Source: Mesobacterium_A hydrothermale
Lineage (GTDB): Bacteria > Pseudomonadota > Alphaproteobacteria > Rhodobacterales > Rhodobacteraceae
DNA length: 64,000 nt
Direction of reading: 5' to 3'
NCBI RefSeq assembly: GCF_035818635.1
Contig: NZ_JAYLLH010000011.1
Coordinates: 55,574 to 119,573 of the forward strand
The position numbers and the translations under genes were made by a program. Of this stretch, positions 34,528-43,180 are shown one piece after another (the stretch's first letter is position 1; each line of letters begins with the position of its first letter). Below the pieces are notes generated by a model. That model did not search any database. It had not been told where the DNA came from and saw only the letters and a program-made list of their open reading frames with translations.

Positions 34528-37121
34528 AGTCTCAGGTCCATTCCACTGGTCGGCGCGTTGCGGCGTTGCGGCGTTTCCGGGGGGGGCATGTCTAACAGAT
34601 CGGCCCCGTCTTGCGGCGCCACCTGCGGCATGGGGTGTCGACGGTCCTGCGCCGGTCCGCCCTGCCCGCCAGAGATATCGACGGCCACCCGGTCATATCC
34701 AAGCCGGGTCATTTCATCGACCAGCGGGGCGACATTGCGGCGGATCAAGTCGGCCGTGTCCGCCCTGTCGGCGTGGATCACAAGGCGGAGGGACCCGTCG
34801 TCGCTGTGCAGCCGTATCGACACCTGCCCAAGTTCCTCTGGGGCCAGCCGCACTGTCACGCCGCCGTCGCCCTGTGCAATTACAACGGCCAGTTGGCGGT
34901 GCACCGGGGGCAGTGTGGTGGACGGTGCCACAGATGTCGCGGCGCGCGGCGCCGCTGTATCCGATGGCAATGCGGTTTCGGTGATGCGGGCCACAGGCGG
35001 CTCTGTGGCAGGTTCGTGGGCCTTTGCTTTCTGCGACGGGTTGTCCTGGCCTTGAAACGGGGCAGATGGCGCTTCGGCAATCGGATTGGCGTTGCTCGGC
35101 GCAGGGCGTTCTGTCAGTAGCGCAGCGTGTTCTGGCCGTAGGTGTGGGCTGTCCTGGGTGCGCGCACCGATCGGGGTGACGAGCGGCGCAGGTACGGCGG
35201 GTGGCGTATGTCCTGCAGGGGGTGGCGCGGAATTGTCTGACGCACTGACACTGCTGGACGACGGACCGGGGGGCACTGTTGCGGTCACGAACGCGTGTTT
35301 CGACGCCAGTGCGTCATTGGGACTTGTGTCGCTTTGGGGTGGGGGACTTATCGGGGCCCGAACCTGCGCGCGCGCGTGGGCAGGCCCAGTCGCAGCCAAA
35401 GGCGCGGCTCGACGTGCAGGCGTGTCATGCGAAGCCGGCGCTTCACCAAAGGTACCTCGGTCGGGTCGCGGCGTATCTTGCGTCACCGGATACCGCAAGT
35501 CGCCATGCGGGACATTGGTGGCAAAGCCTGTTCGCACCGCGGTTTGCGCAACGGGTTGAGAGCCGGAGCGCATTTCGGCCTGAGCGGTCGTTCTCGTGGT
35601 CTCCGACGTTTCCACTGGGGCCTCGGGGGTGTCGGTTCGGGCTTTGGATGGGGGCGTGGTTCCCACCGGCCCGATCTGTGCGTTCTGAACGTTTTCAACC
35701 TGCCGGGACCCAACGGGTCCGGGTGATTGAACAGGCTTGGGCGTGGCCAGAGTTTGTACGGCCGGTACTGGCCCTGGTTCAGGTATCGTTTTCGTGGCCG
35801 GCAGCCTCGACGCCGTGTCGTTCCGGGGCTTGGTAAATCGGGGGGCTGCGACGATTTGGTGTTCGGTCGGGGCACTCAGGTCGGGTTCACGGGCGAAGAC
35901 GGGCTGTTGCGGCGACGGCTGAAGGTCCGGGCCCGTGACCGGAGAGGCGCGAACCAGGCTGCGATCCGGAGAGAGGGTCGGTGTCGGATCTTTTGTCAGT
36001 GCATGCTTCGCGTCCTGTTGCGGCAACGATGGAATGGGCGCAAGGCCGGACTTCTCAGGTGCGGAAAAACCCCCGGCACGATGACGCGACGAGCGGGGTT
36101 CTGTCAGAATTTCGGTTGCGTCAGTCCTGGGCGTTTCGTCGGCTCGGCGGTGATCGGACGGAATGGTTGTTCCGGTTTGAAACGCGGTCTGGTACGCCGA
36201 TGGCGCATCACCGAAAGGGGGCGGAGAGGTTGCTATCGGTTGCGCTGAGATCGGGCTGATGGCGGTTGTGCGGGTTTGAAGCCGTGGCCCGTTGAAAAGG
36301 TCCGCATTCGGGACATTCGAACGTGCAGCGCCTTTCGGCGTGTTCACGAGTCTTGCCTCTGTTGTAGTTCCCTGCTCCATTGCCTGAGGTTTTTCGCGCA
36401 TCGGGGCGTCTGGTGCTTGCTGGCCCGCCACCGGGGCCGTTGGACGGGCTGTGGTCGGTGCGTGAGGCGCCCCCGTTTTAAAAGCAGTGAGCGGCGGCGT
36501 TGGCCCGGGAAGACCGCCTGACAGGCCGCCGGGTACAGCGTTGAGCGGCCGCGTCGGATGGATTCGTTCGCGGCCGTTTCCAACCCTGTGCGGCACCTGG
36601 GGGACCGGGTGAAGCGTCTGCTTGGACAGCCGTTGTTTCGGTTCGGCTGGGGCCAGGCTTTCTTGGTGACTTGCGTTTGCGGGCGCATGCACCGCGTTTT
36701 GTGCGTCAATCGGGTCCGGTGTTGAGGGGCGAGGGAATATGTCCGTCTTGCCGGTGGCAGATGAGATTTGGGCGCTTTCCAGATGCGAATCGTCAACCGC
36801 TGCAGGGTCCACAGTGTCGACAAGCGCTTCATCGGGACATGCCGGGGCGTCTGCATTTTCCGATGCGTCAACAACCGCCGCATCATCCCCGTCCGGCTGC
36901 GAAGTCGCGGTTTCGATGCCGTCTGGCGCATCCTGTTGCACCATCGGCGCGCCTTCCGGCGCCTGAACTGCCGGCGCGGCAGCGGTATAGTTTTGCAGAA
37001 AATCCAGCGCAGTCTTTTCGTCCGCAAACGCCCCGACGCCTGTTCCTTTCGGCAGGGGGGCCGATCTGCCTGCAATCGCAGAAGGAAACTGTGTGGAAAA
37101 CTGCAGGTTTAAATAATTCAT
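34524..37121 (-). CDS. fliK: flagellar hook-length control protein (FliK-like)
   Basis: The 865-residue protein is dominated by a long, low-complexity, Pro/Ala/Thr/Gln-rich region (about 30-720) that is probably disordered. This ends in a compact C-terminal domain (about 740-840; VRLAPEELGQVSIRLHSDDGSLRLVIHADRADTADLIRRNVAPL, represented by VRLAPEELGQVSIRL) that is diagnostic of FliK. FliK acts as the molecular ruler that switches export from hook to filament subunits. It lies upstream of flgD with a 4-base overlap and is divergent from the rod-protein gene across a large dyad. Confidence 0.88.
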   Translation of the reverse strand: MNYLNLQFSTQFPSAIAGRSAPLPKGTGVGAFADEKTALDFLQNYTAAAPAVQAPEGAPMVQQDAPDGIETATSQPDGDDAAVVDASENADAPACPDEALVDTVDPAAVDDSHLESAQISSATGKTDIFPRPSTPDPIDAQNAVHAPANASHQESLAPAEPKQRLSKQTLHPVPQVPHRVGNGRERIHPTRPLNAVPGGLSGGLPGPTPPLTAFKTGAPHAPTTARPTAPVAGQQAPDAPMREKPQAMEQGTTTEARLVNTPKGAARSNVPNADLFNGPRLQTRTTAISPISAQPIATSPPPFGDAPSAYQTAFQTGTTIPSDHRRADETPRTDATEILTEPRSSRHRAGGFSAPEKSGLAPIPSLPQQDAKHALTKDPTPTLSPDRSLVRASPVTGPDLQPSPQQPVFAREPDLSAPTEHQIVAAPRFTKPRNDTASRLPATKTIPEPGPVPAVQTLATPKPVQSPGPVGSRQVENVQNAQIGPVGTTPPSKARTDTPEAPVETSETTRTTAQAEMRSGSQPVAQTAVRTGFATNVPHGDLRYPVTQDTPRPDRGTFGEAPASHDTPARRAAPLAATGPAHARAQVRAPISPPPQSDTSPNDALASKHAFVTATVPPGPSSSSVSASDNSAPPPAGHTPPAVPAPLVTPIGARTQDSPHLRPEHAALLTERPAPSNANPIAEAPSAPFQGQDNPSQKAKAHEPATEPPVARITETALPSDTAAPRAATSVAPSTTLPPVHRQLAVVIAQGDGGVTVRLAPEELGQVSIRLHSDDGSLRLVIHADRADTADLIRRNVAPLVDEMTRLGYDRVAVDISGGQGGPAQDRRHPMPQVAPQDGADLLDMPPPETPQRRNAPTSGMDLRL

Positions 37122-37170
37122 AACCGCCCCGCTCTATCCGTTGTCCACCGTGGATAGAGCAGGAGCGGTT
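37122..37170. promoter_or_regulatory. 49-bp imperfect dyad between fliK and the rod-protein gene
   Basis: Inner arms GCTCTATCC / GGATAGAGC (9 bp, perfect) lie 12 bases apart; outer arms AACCGC / GCGGTT extend the symmetry with one extra base. The dyad fills almost the entire 57-base divergent gap between fliK and the cheL-like gene, so it probably is an operator or a shared divergent promoter element. No rho-independent U-run follows. Confidence 0.6.
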
Positions 37171-37178
37171 AACGAACG

Positions 37179-37478
37179 ATGAGCGAGACAACGGTACAGC
37201 CGATCAAAGCGGCACAGATCTTCCGGCCCAACGGCACGGTTGGTTTTCAGGGCGACGACGATGCCCGCGCGCAATTTATGCTGCGCGTTGGGTTCACTCA
37301 GTTCTTTTTGCAGGCGATGGGTGTTGAAAAGGCACTTGGGCAGGCGCCGGGTCAGACCGGGCCGTCCGAATTTGCGTCATTCCTGACGATGGAACTGGCG
37401 CAGCGGATGGCTGCGGATGAAAACGGCATTGCGTCGCACATCGTTGGCACGTGGGGGCAAGGCGATGCCCGGACGTGA
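37179..37478 (+). CDS. FlgJ/CheL-like rod-binding protein
   Basis: This 99-residue protein resembles the N-terminal rod-binding domain of FlgJ in its short alphaproteobacterial form (CheL-type). FTQFFLQAMGVEKALGQ, FASFLTMELAQRMAADENGIASHIV correspond to the two helical signatures of the family. It should help assemble the flagellar rod. No peptidoglycan hydrolase domain is present. It starts 57 bases from fliK on the other strand and overlaps the following small gene by 14 bases. The assignment is from motif memory and moderate. Confidence 0.6.
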   Translation: MSETTVQPIKAAQIFRPNGTVGFQGDDDARAQFMLRVGFTQFFLQAMGVEKALGQAPGQTGPSEFASFLTMELAQRMAADENGIASHIVGTWGQGDART

Positions 37479-37764
37479 CAGCTTGGCCGATCTGTCGCGC
37501 CGCATGCGCGTCGCGCGCAGCGCGATCCTGGCGGGGCAACCGGAACGCCCGTCGTTCATCGTCGACGCTGCGGACTTTGCGCATGGCCCCCCCGCAACAC
37601 GCGTTCGCATCGAGGCAGCGCTTCAAGACTGCCGTGCCCTGTCGGACGTGCTTGCCGGGTTGCTGCAGGGCTATATCCAGGGGCGGCGGCGCACGGTTGT
37701 GGGCGAGACTGGTTATGGCGGACCTGCATCGTTGGAACAGTCCCTTGTGAACAAACGTATTTGA
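37465..37764 (+). CDS. small hypothetical protein of the flagellar island (possibly FlgN-like)
   Basis: The ATG at 37465 (99 residues, GGGGGCAAGG upstream) overlaps the end of the rod-protein gene by 14 bases, indicating coupled translation. The protein is helical and basic at its N-terminus (SLADLSRRMRVARSAILAG), has a central DAADFAHGPPATRVRIEAAL and a C-terminal tail ending SLEQSLVNKRI. Its size and context suggest a FlgN-type export chaperone, but I see no decisive motif. Function unknown. Confidence 0.5.
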   Translation: MPGRDSLADLSRRMRVARSAILAGQPERPSFIVDAADFAHGPPATRVRIEAALQDCRALSDVLAGLLQGYIQGRRRTVVGETGYGGPASLEQSLVNKRI

Positions 37765-37914
37765 AACAGTTTGGCCGCAAACCGCCGGATGCGATTCACG
37801 ATTTGTTTGCGGTCCGGCTGTTAGCACCGACCTGCATCCACGGATGGCGCAACTCCCTGATCCAGGGGCGCATGGACAGAATGTCTTGGACAACACCAAC
37901 GCGTGAATGAAGCC

Positions 37915-37929
37915 GCCGGAAATCCCGGC
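37915..37929 (+). promoter_or_regulatory. hairpin in the flagellin leader next to the ribosome-binding site
   Basis: GCCGG-AAATC-CCGGC forms a 5-bp hairpin ending 5 bases before the AAGGAG site (37935-37940) of the flagellin gene. A second small dyad, CCCTG-ATC-CAGGG, lies at 37855-37867. In Caulobacter, FlbT binds the flagellin 5' leader to block translation; flbT is encoded 1.8 kb downstream here, so this hairpin is a candidate target. Confidence 0.35.
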
Positions 37930-37947
37930 CTACGAAGGAGCAAAACC

Positions 37948-39252
37948 TTGTCCAGTATTCTTACCAACAACGGCGCCATGGTGGCGCTGCAAACCCTGAA
38001 GTCGATCAACTACGACCTGGCCGATACACAAAAGCAGATCTCGACCGGCAAATCCGTGGCCAATGCCAAGGACAATTCCGCGATCTGGGCGATCTCAAAG
38101 GTCATGGAAAGCGATGTCCAGGGATTCAAGGGCATCTCGGACAGCCTTGCGCTGGGCCAGTCGACAGTTGCGGTTGCCCGGCAGGGTGCGGAAACCGTGA
38201 CCGACCTGTTGACCCAGGTGAAAGGCAAGATCGTCGCCGCACAGGAAGAAAACGTTGACCGCGAAAAGATCCAGACCGATATCGCGGCGCTGCGCGACCA
38301 GATCTCGGCGGTTGTCGGCGCGGCGCAATTCAACGGGCTAAACCTGCTCAGCAATACCGACACCACCGCCGGGACGGGGTCGATCAATGTTCTGGCCTCG
38401 CTGGATCGGTCCGACACCGGGGTGACAGCGTCGGATATCAGTGTGCGCAAGAAAGACCTGAGCACCGACGCCGGCTCGATCGACGGCACTGGCGGGACTT
38501 TCACGGCCAGTGTCGACAGCGTGACGCTGAACAACGCAACCCTGTCCGACACGATCGACCTTGGCACGACGAACTCGGGTCTGGCCGCCGGTACGGCCTA
38601 TGTTCTGAACGTGTTCGGGACCGACGCCGACGACTCGACCTTCACGCAGGCGGATTACCGCACCACCGCCGCTGCCGCCGCAACCCAGGCAGAAGCCGCA
38701 GCAAGCGAGATTCGTTACATTGTGCGCGATGGTGACACCGCAAATGACGTGGCCAAGGGTCTGGCGGACGCCTATTCCACCTATGCGTCGGCAAACGGGT
38801 TGGACACGGACACGCTGAACGTCACCGCGTCGGGGGACACGCTGACCATCGCATCGACAGTGACCACGGCGACCGACACCTTGGCCGTCAGTGTGTCAAG
38901 CGTGGTTTCGTCGGCGAACGTCGTGGCCGGTGGGCTGGAAGCGCTGGCGGACATCGACGTGTCGACCCAAAGCGGGGTCGACGAGGCGCTGACCAATATC
39001 GAGGGTCTGATCCAGACCGCCATCGATTCCAGCGCCTCTTTCGGTTCGGTGCAGGGCCGGATCGAAACTCAGTCGAAATTCATCACGTCGCTGACGGATT
39101 CGCTGCGCTCGGGCATCGGCACGCTGGTCGATGCGGACATGGAAGAGGCCTCTGCCCGGTTGCAGGCGTTGCAGGTTCAGCAGCAGTTGGGTGTCCAGGC
39201 GCTGTCGATTGCCAACCAGGCGCCGCAGTCGCTTCTGTCGCTCTTCCGTTGA
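37948..39252 (+). CDS. fliC: flagellin
   Basis: The start is TTG 37948, 7 bases after AAGGAG; it gives the family N-terminus MSSILTNNGAMVALQTLKSINYDLADTQKQ, and no closer ATG or GTG starts before it except an upstream GTG (37903) whose leader does not match. The 434-residue protein has conserved N-terminal coiled-coil (about 1-150) and C-terminal (about 345-434; ASFGSVQGRIETQSKFITSL, LGVQALSIANQAPQSLLSLFR) domains around a variable surface region rich in Asp/Thr/Ala. It is the filament subunit, secreted by the flagellar export system and followed by flaF and flbT. Confidence 0.95.
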   Translation: MSSILTNNGAMVALQTLKSINYDLADTQKQISTGKSVANAKDNSAIWAISKVMESDVQGFKGISDSLALGQSTVAVARQGAETVTDLLTQVKGKIVAAQEENVDREKIQTDIAALRDQISAVVGAAQFNGLNLLSNTDTTAGTGSINVLASLDRSDTGVTASDISVRKKDLSTDAGSIDGTGGTFTASVDSVTLNNATLSDTIDLGTTNSGLAAGTAYVLNVFGTDADDSTFTQADYRTTAAAAATQAEAAASEIRYIVRDGDTANDVAKGLADAYSTYASANGLDTDTLNVTASGDTLTIASTVTTATDTLAVSVSSVVSSANVVAGGLEALADIDVSTQSGVDEALTNIEGLIQTAIDSSASFGSVQGRIETQSKFITSLTDSLRSGIGTLVDADMEEASARLQALQVQQQLGVQALSIANQAPQSLLSLFR

Positions 39253-39314
39253 TCCACACAGCCGGGGCGGTTCGCCGCCTCGGTTTCCCGCCTGACTGAG
39301 ATTGGAATGCCGCT

Positions 39315-39707
39315 GTGACATTGGCCGCCCAAACGCAACCGACGCATGGATACTACCAGACCCGTGACAACGTGCTGGCCACGCGATCCGCGAAATCGCT
39401 GGAATACGAAATCATCTCTCGCATCACCTATCGCCTGGGGCAGGCGGCGCGGATCAAGAAAACCGACTATCCCGGATTGGTCGCGGCTCTGCATGAAAAC
39501 CGGCGCCTTTGGACGGTGTTGGCCGCCGACCTGATGGATCCTGACAACATGCTGCCCGACGACCTGCGGGCGCGGCTGCTCTACCTGGCAGAGTTCGTTT
39601 CGGTACACACCGGCAAGGTTCTGTCGAACTCTGCCAAGGTCAAACCGCTGGTCGATGTCAACCTGGCCGTCCTGCGTGGCCTGAAGCAACCGGAGGAAAC
39701 ATCGTGA
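39315..39707 (+). CDS. flaF: flagellar biosynthesis regulator FlaF
   Basis: FlaF acts with FlbT to control flagellin synthesis and secretion in alphaproteobacteria. The 130-residue protein begins at GTG 39315 (GGA upstream; a TTG two codons later is possible). Family features are GYYQTRDNVLATRSAKSLEYEII and DLMDPDNMLPDDLRARLLYLAEFVSVHT. It overlaps flbT (GTGA at 39704). Confidence 0.88.
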   Translation: MTLAAQTQPTHGYYQTRDNVLATRSAKSLEYEIISRITYRLGQAARIKKTDYPGLVAALHENRRLWTVLAADLMDPDNMLPDDLRARLLYLAEFVSVHTGKVLSNSAKVKPLVDVNLAVLRGLKQPEETS

Positions 39708-40108
39708 CCGGACTGGTGTTGAAACTGGCCCCAAAAGAGCGCGTGCTGATCAACGGGGCGGTGATCGAAAACGGTGACCGGCGGTCGCGCATCTGCATCA
39801 TGACGCCCAATGCCAATGTCCTGCGCCTGAAAGACGCGATTCATCCCGATGACGCGGTCACGCCCGTCCGTCGTCTGTGCTACACTGTGCAACTGGTTCT
39901 GACCGGGGACCGATCCTCGGATCAGGCCAAGCCGGGCGCCATCCTGAGGATGGAAGAATTGAGCCGGGTCTTTACCGATCCCGACAGCCGGGATTTGCTG
40001 CGCCGCGCATCGCAGGCGCTGATCGAGGACAACTTTTATGCTTGCCTGAAATCCTTGCGCGCGTTGCTCCCGCGTGAGGAACGCCTGCTGGCGGTGGCCG
40101 CAAGATGA
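39704..40108 (+). CDS. flbT: flagellin translational repressor FlbT
   Basis: FlbT binds the flagellin mRNA leader in Caulobacter and stops translation until the hook is finished. This 134-residue protein starts with GTG 39704 in the flaF stop and matches the family (MTGLVLKLAPKERVLINGAVIENGD, and the basic patch NGDRRSRICI). Its overlap with the following DUF1217 gene (ATGA at 40105-40108) suggests one operon from flagellin or flaF downward. Confidence 0.9.
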   Translation: MTGLVLKLAPKERVLINGAVIENGDRRSRICIMTPNANVLRLKDAIHPDDAVTPVRRLCYTVQLVLTGDRSSDQAKPGAILRMEELSRVFTDPDSRDLLRRASQALIEDNFYACLKSLRALLPREERLLAVAAR

Positions 40109-40917
40109 GCTTTCAGCCGCTGATCCTGGGCACCGGTCTTTCAGCCTGGATCGGCTTGCAGACTGGCCTGGAACGTCAGTGGGGGCTGTTCGCGGCGCGC
40201 CCCGATCTTGCCCGCGATGCCGACCGATTCCAGGAACGTATTGCCGGTCTCACCTCGCCCGAGGCTCTGGTCGCTGACCGGACGGCGCTGAAAGTGGCGC
40301 TGGGTGCCTATGATCTGGGCCAGGATATCGACAGCCGGTTCTTCATTCGCCGGATACTGGAAGGCGGCAGCACCGATGCCTCGGCGCTGGCCAACCGGCT
40401 GCAGGACAGTCGATACAAGGAGCTGGCGCGTGGCTTCGGACAGGACAGGTTTGATCTTGGCCTGACACGGAACGCGGCTTTCGTGGCCCGGACGATCGAC
40501 AAATACACCCAGGTCGCGTTCGAGCAGGCGGTGGGCGAACAGGATGCAGACTTGCGGCTTTCCCTGGGCTTCAAGCGGCTGATGCCCGAAATTGCTGCCA
40601 GCACCGCATCGAACGATGCCGCCTGGTTCAAGGTCATGGCCAATCCGCCGCTGCGCAAGGTCTGGGAAACCGTATTCGGTCTGCCCCAGCAGTTCGGCCA
40701 GATCGACCTCGACAAACAGTTGGAGGTCTTCAAGACCAAGGCCGAAAGCGGTTTTGGTACCGATCGGATCGCGGAACTGGCGACCGGCGACACCAGCGAA
40801 CAGATCGTGCGGCGCTTCTTGCTGAGATCGCAGGTCAATGCCGGCGCGGCCTTGGACTCGCGACAGGTCGCGCTGACCTTGATGAGCCAGATTCAAGTCC
40901 CCGATCTGCTGCCCTAA
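40105..40917 (+). CDS. DUF1217 flagellar-linked protein
   Basis: The 270-residue soluble helical protein matches the DUF1217 family, found only near flagellar genes of alphaproteobacteria (for example LGTGLSAWIGLQTGLERQW..., DSRFFIRRILEGGSTDASALANRLQDSRYKEL). It overlaps the flbT stop by four bases and converges on fliI with two bases between stops. Its function in flagella is not established. Confidence 0.8.
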   Translation: MSFQPLILGTGLSAWIGLQTGLERQWGLFAARPDLARDADRFQERIAGLTSPEALVADRTALKVALGAYDLGQDIDSRFFIRRILEGGSTDASALANRLQDSRYKELARGFGQDRFDLGLTRNAAFVARTIDKYTQVAFEQAVGEQDADLRLSLGFKRLMPEIAASTASNDAAWFKVMANPPLRKVWETVFGLPQQFGQIDLDKQLEVFKTKAESGFGTDRIAELATGDTSEQIVRRFLLRSQVNAGAALDSRQVALTLMSQIQVPDLLP

Positions 40918-40919
40918 AT

Positions 40920-42281
40920 TCAGGCGGCACCTTCTCTGGTCGGGGTGTGTGGAACCTGCGCCCCGGCGCGACGCAGCAGCAGGGCCAGCCGCTGAAACGC
41001 ACCGTCGGGTGAGGCCGCATTCCCGGATTTCAGAAAATCCTCCACGGCTGGCCAGATATTCAAGGCCTGATCAACCAGTGGATCGGACCCTTTGCGATAC
41101 AGCCCCGCACGGATCATGGCTTCGGCACCCTCATGGGCGCCGATCAGGCTCCGCAGTGTCACGATCAACGCGTTCTCTGAAGGGCTGGCGGCATCGGGCA
41201 GGCTGCGCGACACCGATTTCAGCACGTTGATCGCGGGATAGCGTCCGCGCTCGGCAATCTGTCGATCCAGCACCACGTGCCCGTCCAGCACACCGCGCAG
41301 GATATCCGCAATCGGCTCTTCCATGTCCGAACCTGCGACCAGCACGCTGAAAACGGCAGTGATGTCCCCGTCGCTGCCCGCCCCTGGCCCGGCCCGTTCG
41401 CACAGGGCGTTTATTTCGTGGACCACCGACGGGGGAAAGCCGCGCAGCGCCGGGATTTCGCCCGAGGCAAGCGCGACTTCCCGGTGCGCCTCGGCAAAGC
41501 GGGTGACGGAGTCGACCAGCAACAGAACATGCTGCCCGGTTGCGCGGAAATGTTCCGCCACGGCCATGGCGGACCAAAGGCAGCGCCGTCGTTCGAGCGG
41601 GGACCGGTCAGACGTCGCGGTTACCACGACGCTGCGCGCCATCCCGTCCGGGCCAAGTGCGGATTCGACGAATTCGCGCAATTCGCGCCCGCGTTCGCCG
41701 ACCAGCGCGACGACCACGACATCGGCTTGCATATGCCGCGCCAGATGCGCCAGCAGCCGCGATTTTCCGACGCCCGATCCCGCGAAAAGGCCGATCCGCT
41801 GGCCGCGCACGATCGGCAAGACCGTGTCGAGGATATTCAACCCCGACCGCAACCGGTCCCCCATGCGTCGCCGGGTGACCGCCGAAGGCGGCTGTTGACG
41901 CAGATCGACCGGCGCGCTTCCGCCAATCAGCGGCTTGTCGTCCAGTGCACGTCCATAGGGGTCGATCACCCGGCCGATCCAGGCCTTGGACGGACGGAGA
42001 TGCGCGGGCCCCAGAAGGGCGACCCGATCCCTGACCGACACCCCTTCAAGCCCCGTGTCCAGCATCACGGCAACGCGGTCGTTCTGGATGCGGATCACCT
42101 CGCCCTCGCTGTTCCGGCCATGGCGGGCGTAAAGCCGGACGCGGTCACCAATGGCCGCCGCGCGCACGAGGCCGGTGACCCAGACCGTGTTGCCTTCGAT
42201 ACCGGCCACACGGCCCACGGCATGCACCGCGCTCAGTTCTCCCAGCCCGGCGCCCAGGCTTGCAAACAGGGTCTTGTCCAT
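40920..42281 (-). CDS. fliI: flagellum-specific ATPase FliI
   Basis: FliI is the F1-like ATPase that powers type III flagellar export. The 453-residue protein has Walker A GLFAGSGVGKSRLLAHLA, Walker B HVLLLVDSVTRFAEAHREVAL, and GFPPSVVHEINALCERAGPG. It starts at ATG 42281 with GAAGGGAG upstream and is the only minus-strand gene between two plus-strand flagellar blocks, divergent from flgB. Confidence 0.95.
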   Translation of the reverse strand: MDKTLFASLGAGLGELSAVHAVGRVAGIEGNTVWVTGLVRAAAIGDRVRLYARHGRNSEGEVIRIQNDRVAVMLDTGLEGVSVRDRVALLGPAHLRPSKAWIGRVIDPYGRALDDKPLIGGSAPVDLRQQPPSAVTRRRMGDRLRSGLNILDTVLPIVRGQRIGLFAGSGVGKSRLLAHLARHMQADVVVVALVGERGRELREFVESALGPDGMARSVVVTATSDRSPLERRRCLWSAMAVAEHFRATGQHVLLLVDSVTRFAEAHREVALASGEIPALRGFPPSVVHEINALCERAGPGAGSDGDITAVFSVLVAGSDMEEPIADILRGVLDGHVVLDRQIAERGRYPAINVLKSVSRSLPDAASPSENALIVTLRSLIGAHEGAEAMIRAGLYRKGSDPLVDQALNIWPAVEDFLKSGNAASPDGAFQRLALLLRRAGAQVPHTPTREGAA

Positions 42282-42328
42282 CGCGCGCTCCCTTCAGGTT
42301 TCGAAAACCGTTTCTAAAGGAATCACGG

Positions 42329-42343
42329 TTAAGCCTTGATTGA
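42329..42343 (+). promoter_or_regulatory. near-consensus CtrA box upstream of flgB
   Basis: TTAAGCCTTGATTGA matches TTAA-N7-TTAA at seven of eight half-site positions. It lies in the fliI-flgB divergent gap, 24 bases before the flgB ATG. CtrA controls flagellar genes in Caulobacter and Rhodobacter relatives, so control by CtrA is plausible; one mismatch keeps this tentative. Confidence 0.4.
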
Positions 42344-42366
42344 AGCCAATCGAGGGAGAAGCCCCG

Positions 42367-42756
42367 ATGTTCCAAACACTCTCGCTGTTCAAGACAGCGC
42401 AATCCATGGCGCAGCATGCCGGCCAACGGCAGGCACTGATCGCCCAGAACATGGCGAATGCGGACACGCCGGGCTACGTCGCGCGCGATCTGCCGGATTT
42501 TGCCACGCTCGTCAGCCGCCGGGCGCGTGAAACGTTCGGCTTGCGCGCCACCCGTCCGGGTCACTTGGGCGGAGCCGGCGGCGAAACGTTGGTGGAGGCG
42601 CGCGCACGGCGGGGCCCTGCCGATCCCAATGGCAACAACGTGTCGCTGGAGGAAGAGATGCTGCATTCGGTCGAAGCGCGGCGTCAGCATGATCGTGCGC
42701 TCGCGATCTATCGCTCTGGCCTCAATATCCTGCGCAGCAGCATTGGCCGAAGCTAG
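42367..42756 (+). CDS. flgB: flagellar basal-body rod protein FlgB
   Basis: FlgB is a proximal rod subunit. From ATG 42367 (GAGGGAG 8 bases upstream) the protein has 129 residues and contains the family signature NMANADTPGYVARDLPDF and the C-terminal SLEEEMLHSVEARRQHDRALAIYRSGLNILRSSIG. It starts the plus-strand run flgB-flgC-fliE-fliQ-flgF-flgG-flgA-flgH-fliL-like. Confidence 0.94.
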   Translation: MFQTLSLFKTAQSMAQHAGQRQALIAQNMANADTPGYVARDLPDFATLVSRRARETFGLRATRPGHLGGAGGETLVEARARRGPADPNGNNVSLEEEMLHSVEARRQHDRALAIYRSGLNILRSSIGRS

Positions 42757-42770
42757 GGAAGGCGCGAAAA

Positions 42771-43157
42771 ATGTCAGAATTCACGAATGCCCTCGGGGTG
42801 TCCACAAGCGCGCTGCGGATGCAATCCAAACGCCTGCGGCTTATTTCCGAAAACGTCGCCAACCTTGATACGCCGGGATATCACCGCAAGCTGGCCCCGG
42901 TACGCGCGGATCGCGACGCTGGTAGGGGTCAGGTGATGCTGGGCGATGTGACGCTCGACCGGTCGGAACTGGAACGCATATATGACCCTTCGCACCCGCT
43001 GGCCGATGCTTCGGGCCACTTCGAGGGCTCCAATGTCGACCTGGTGATCGAGATCGCCGACGCTCGCGAAGCACAGCGCAGCTACGAGGCAAACCTGAAG
43101 ATTTTTGACCAGACCCGGCAGATGTCATCCGCGCTGATGGACTTGCTGCGTCGATAA
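42771..43157 (+). CDS. flgC: flagellar basal-body rod protein FlgC
   Basis: FlgC is a proximal rod subunit assembled after FlgB. The 128-residue protein has the rod-family N-terminus (SALRMQSKRLRLISENVANLDTPGYHRKL), and the C-terminal SNVDLVIEIADAREAQRSYEANLKIFDQT. GGAAGG lies 8 bases upstream of the ATG. Confidence 0.95.
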   Translation: MSEFTNALGVSTSALRMQSKRLRLISENVANLDTPGYHRKLAPVRADRDAGRGQVMLGDVTLDRSELERIYDPSHPLADASGHFEGSNVDLVIEIADAREAQRSYEANLKIFDQTRQMSSALMDLLRR

Positions 43158-43180
43158 CTCCAACTCGGAAGGAGACCAGA

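Noticed and set aside
37109..37123. TTAA-N7-ATAA as a second CtrA box near fliK
   Set aside because: One half-site mismatched and the sequence overlaps the fliK start codon; support too weak.
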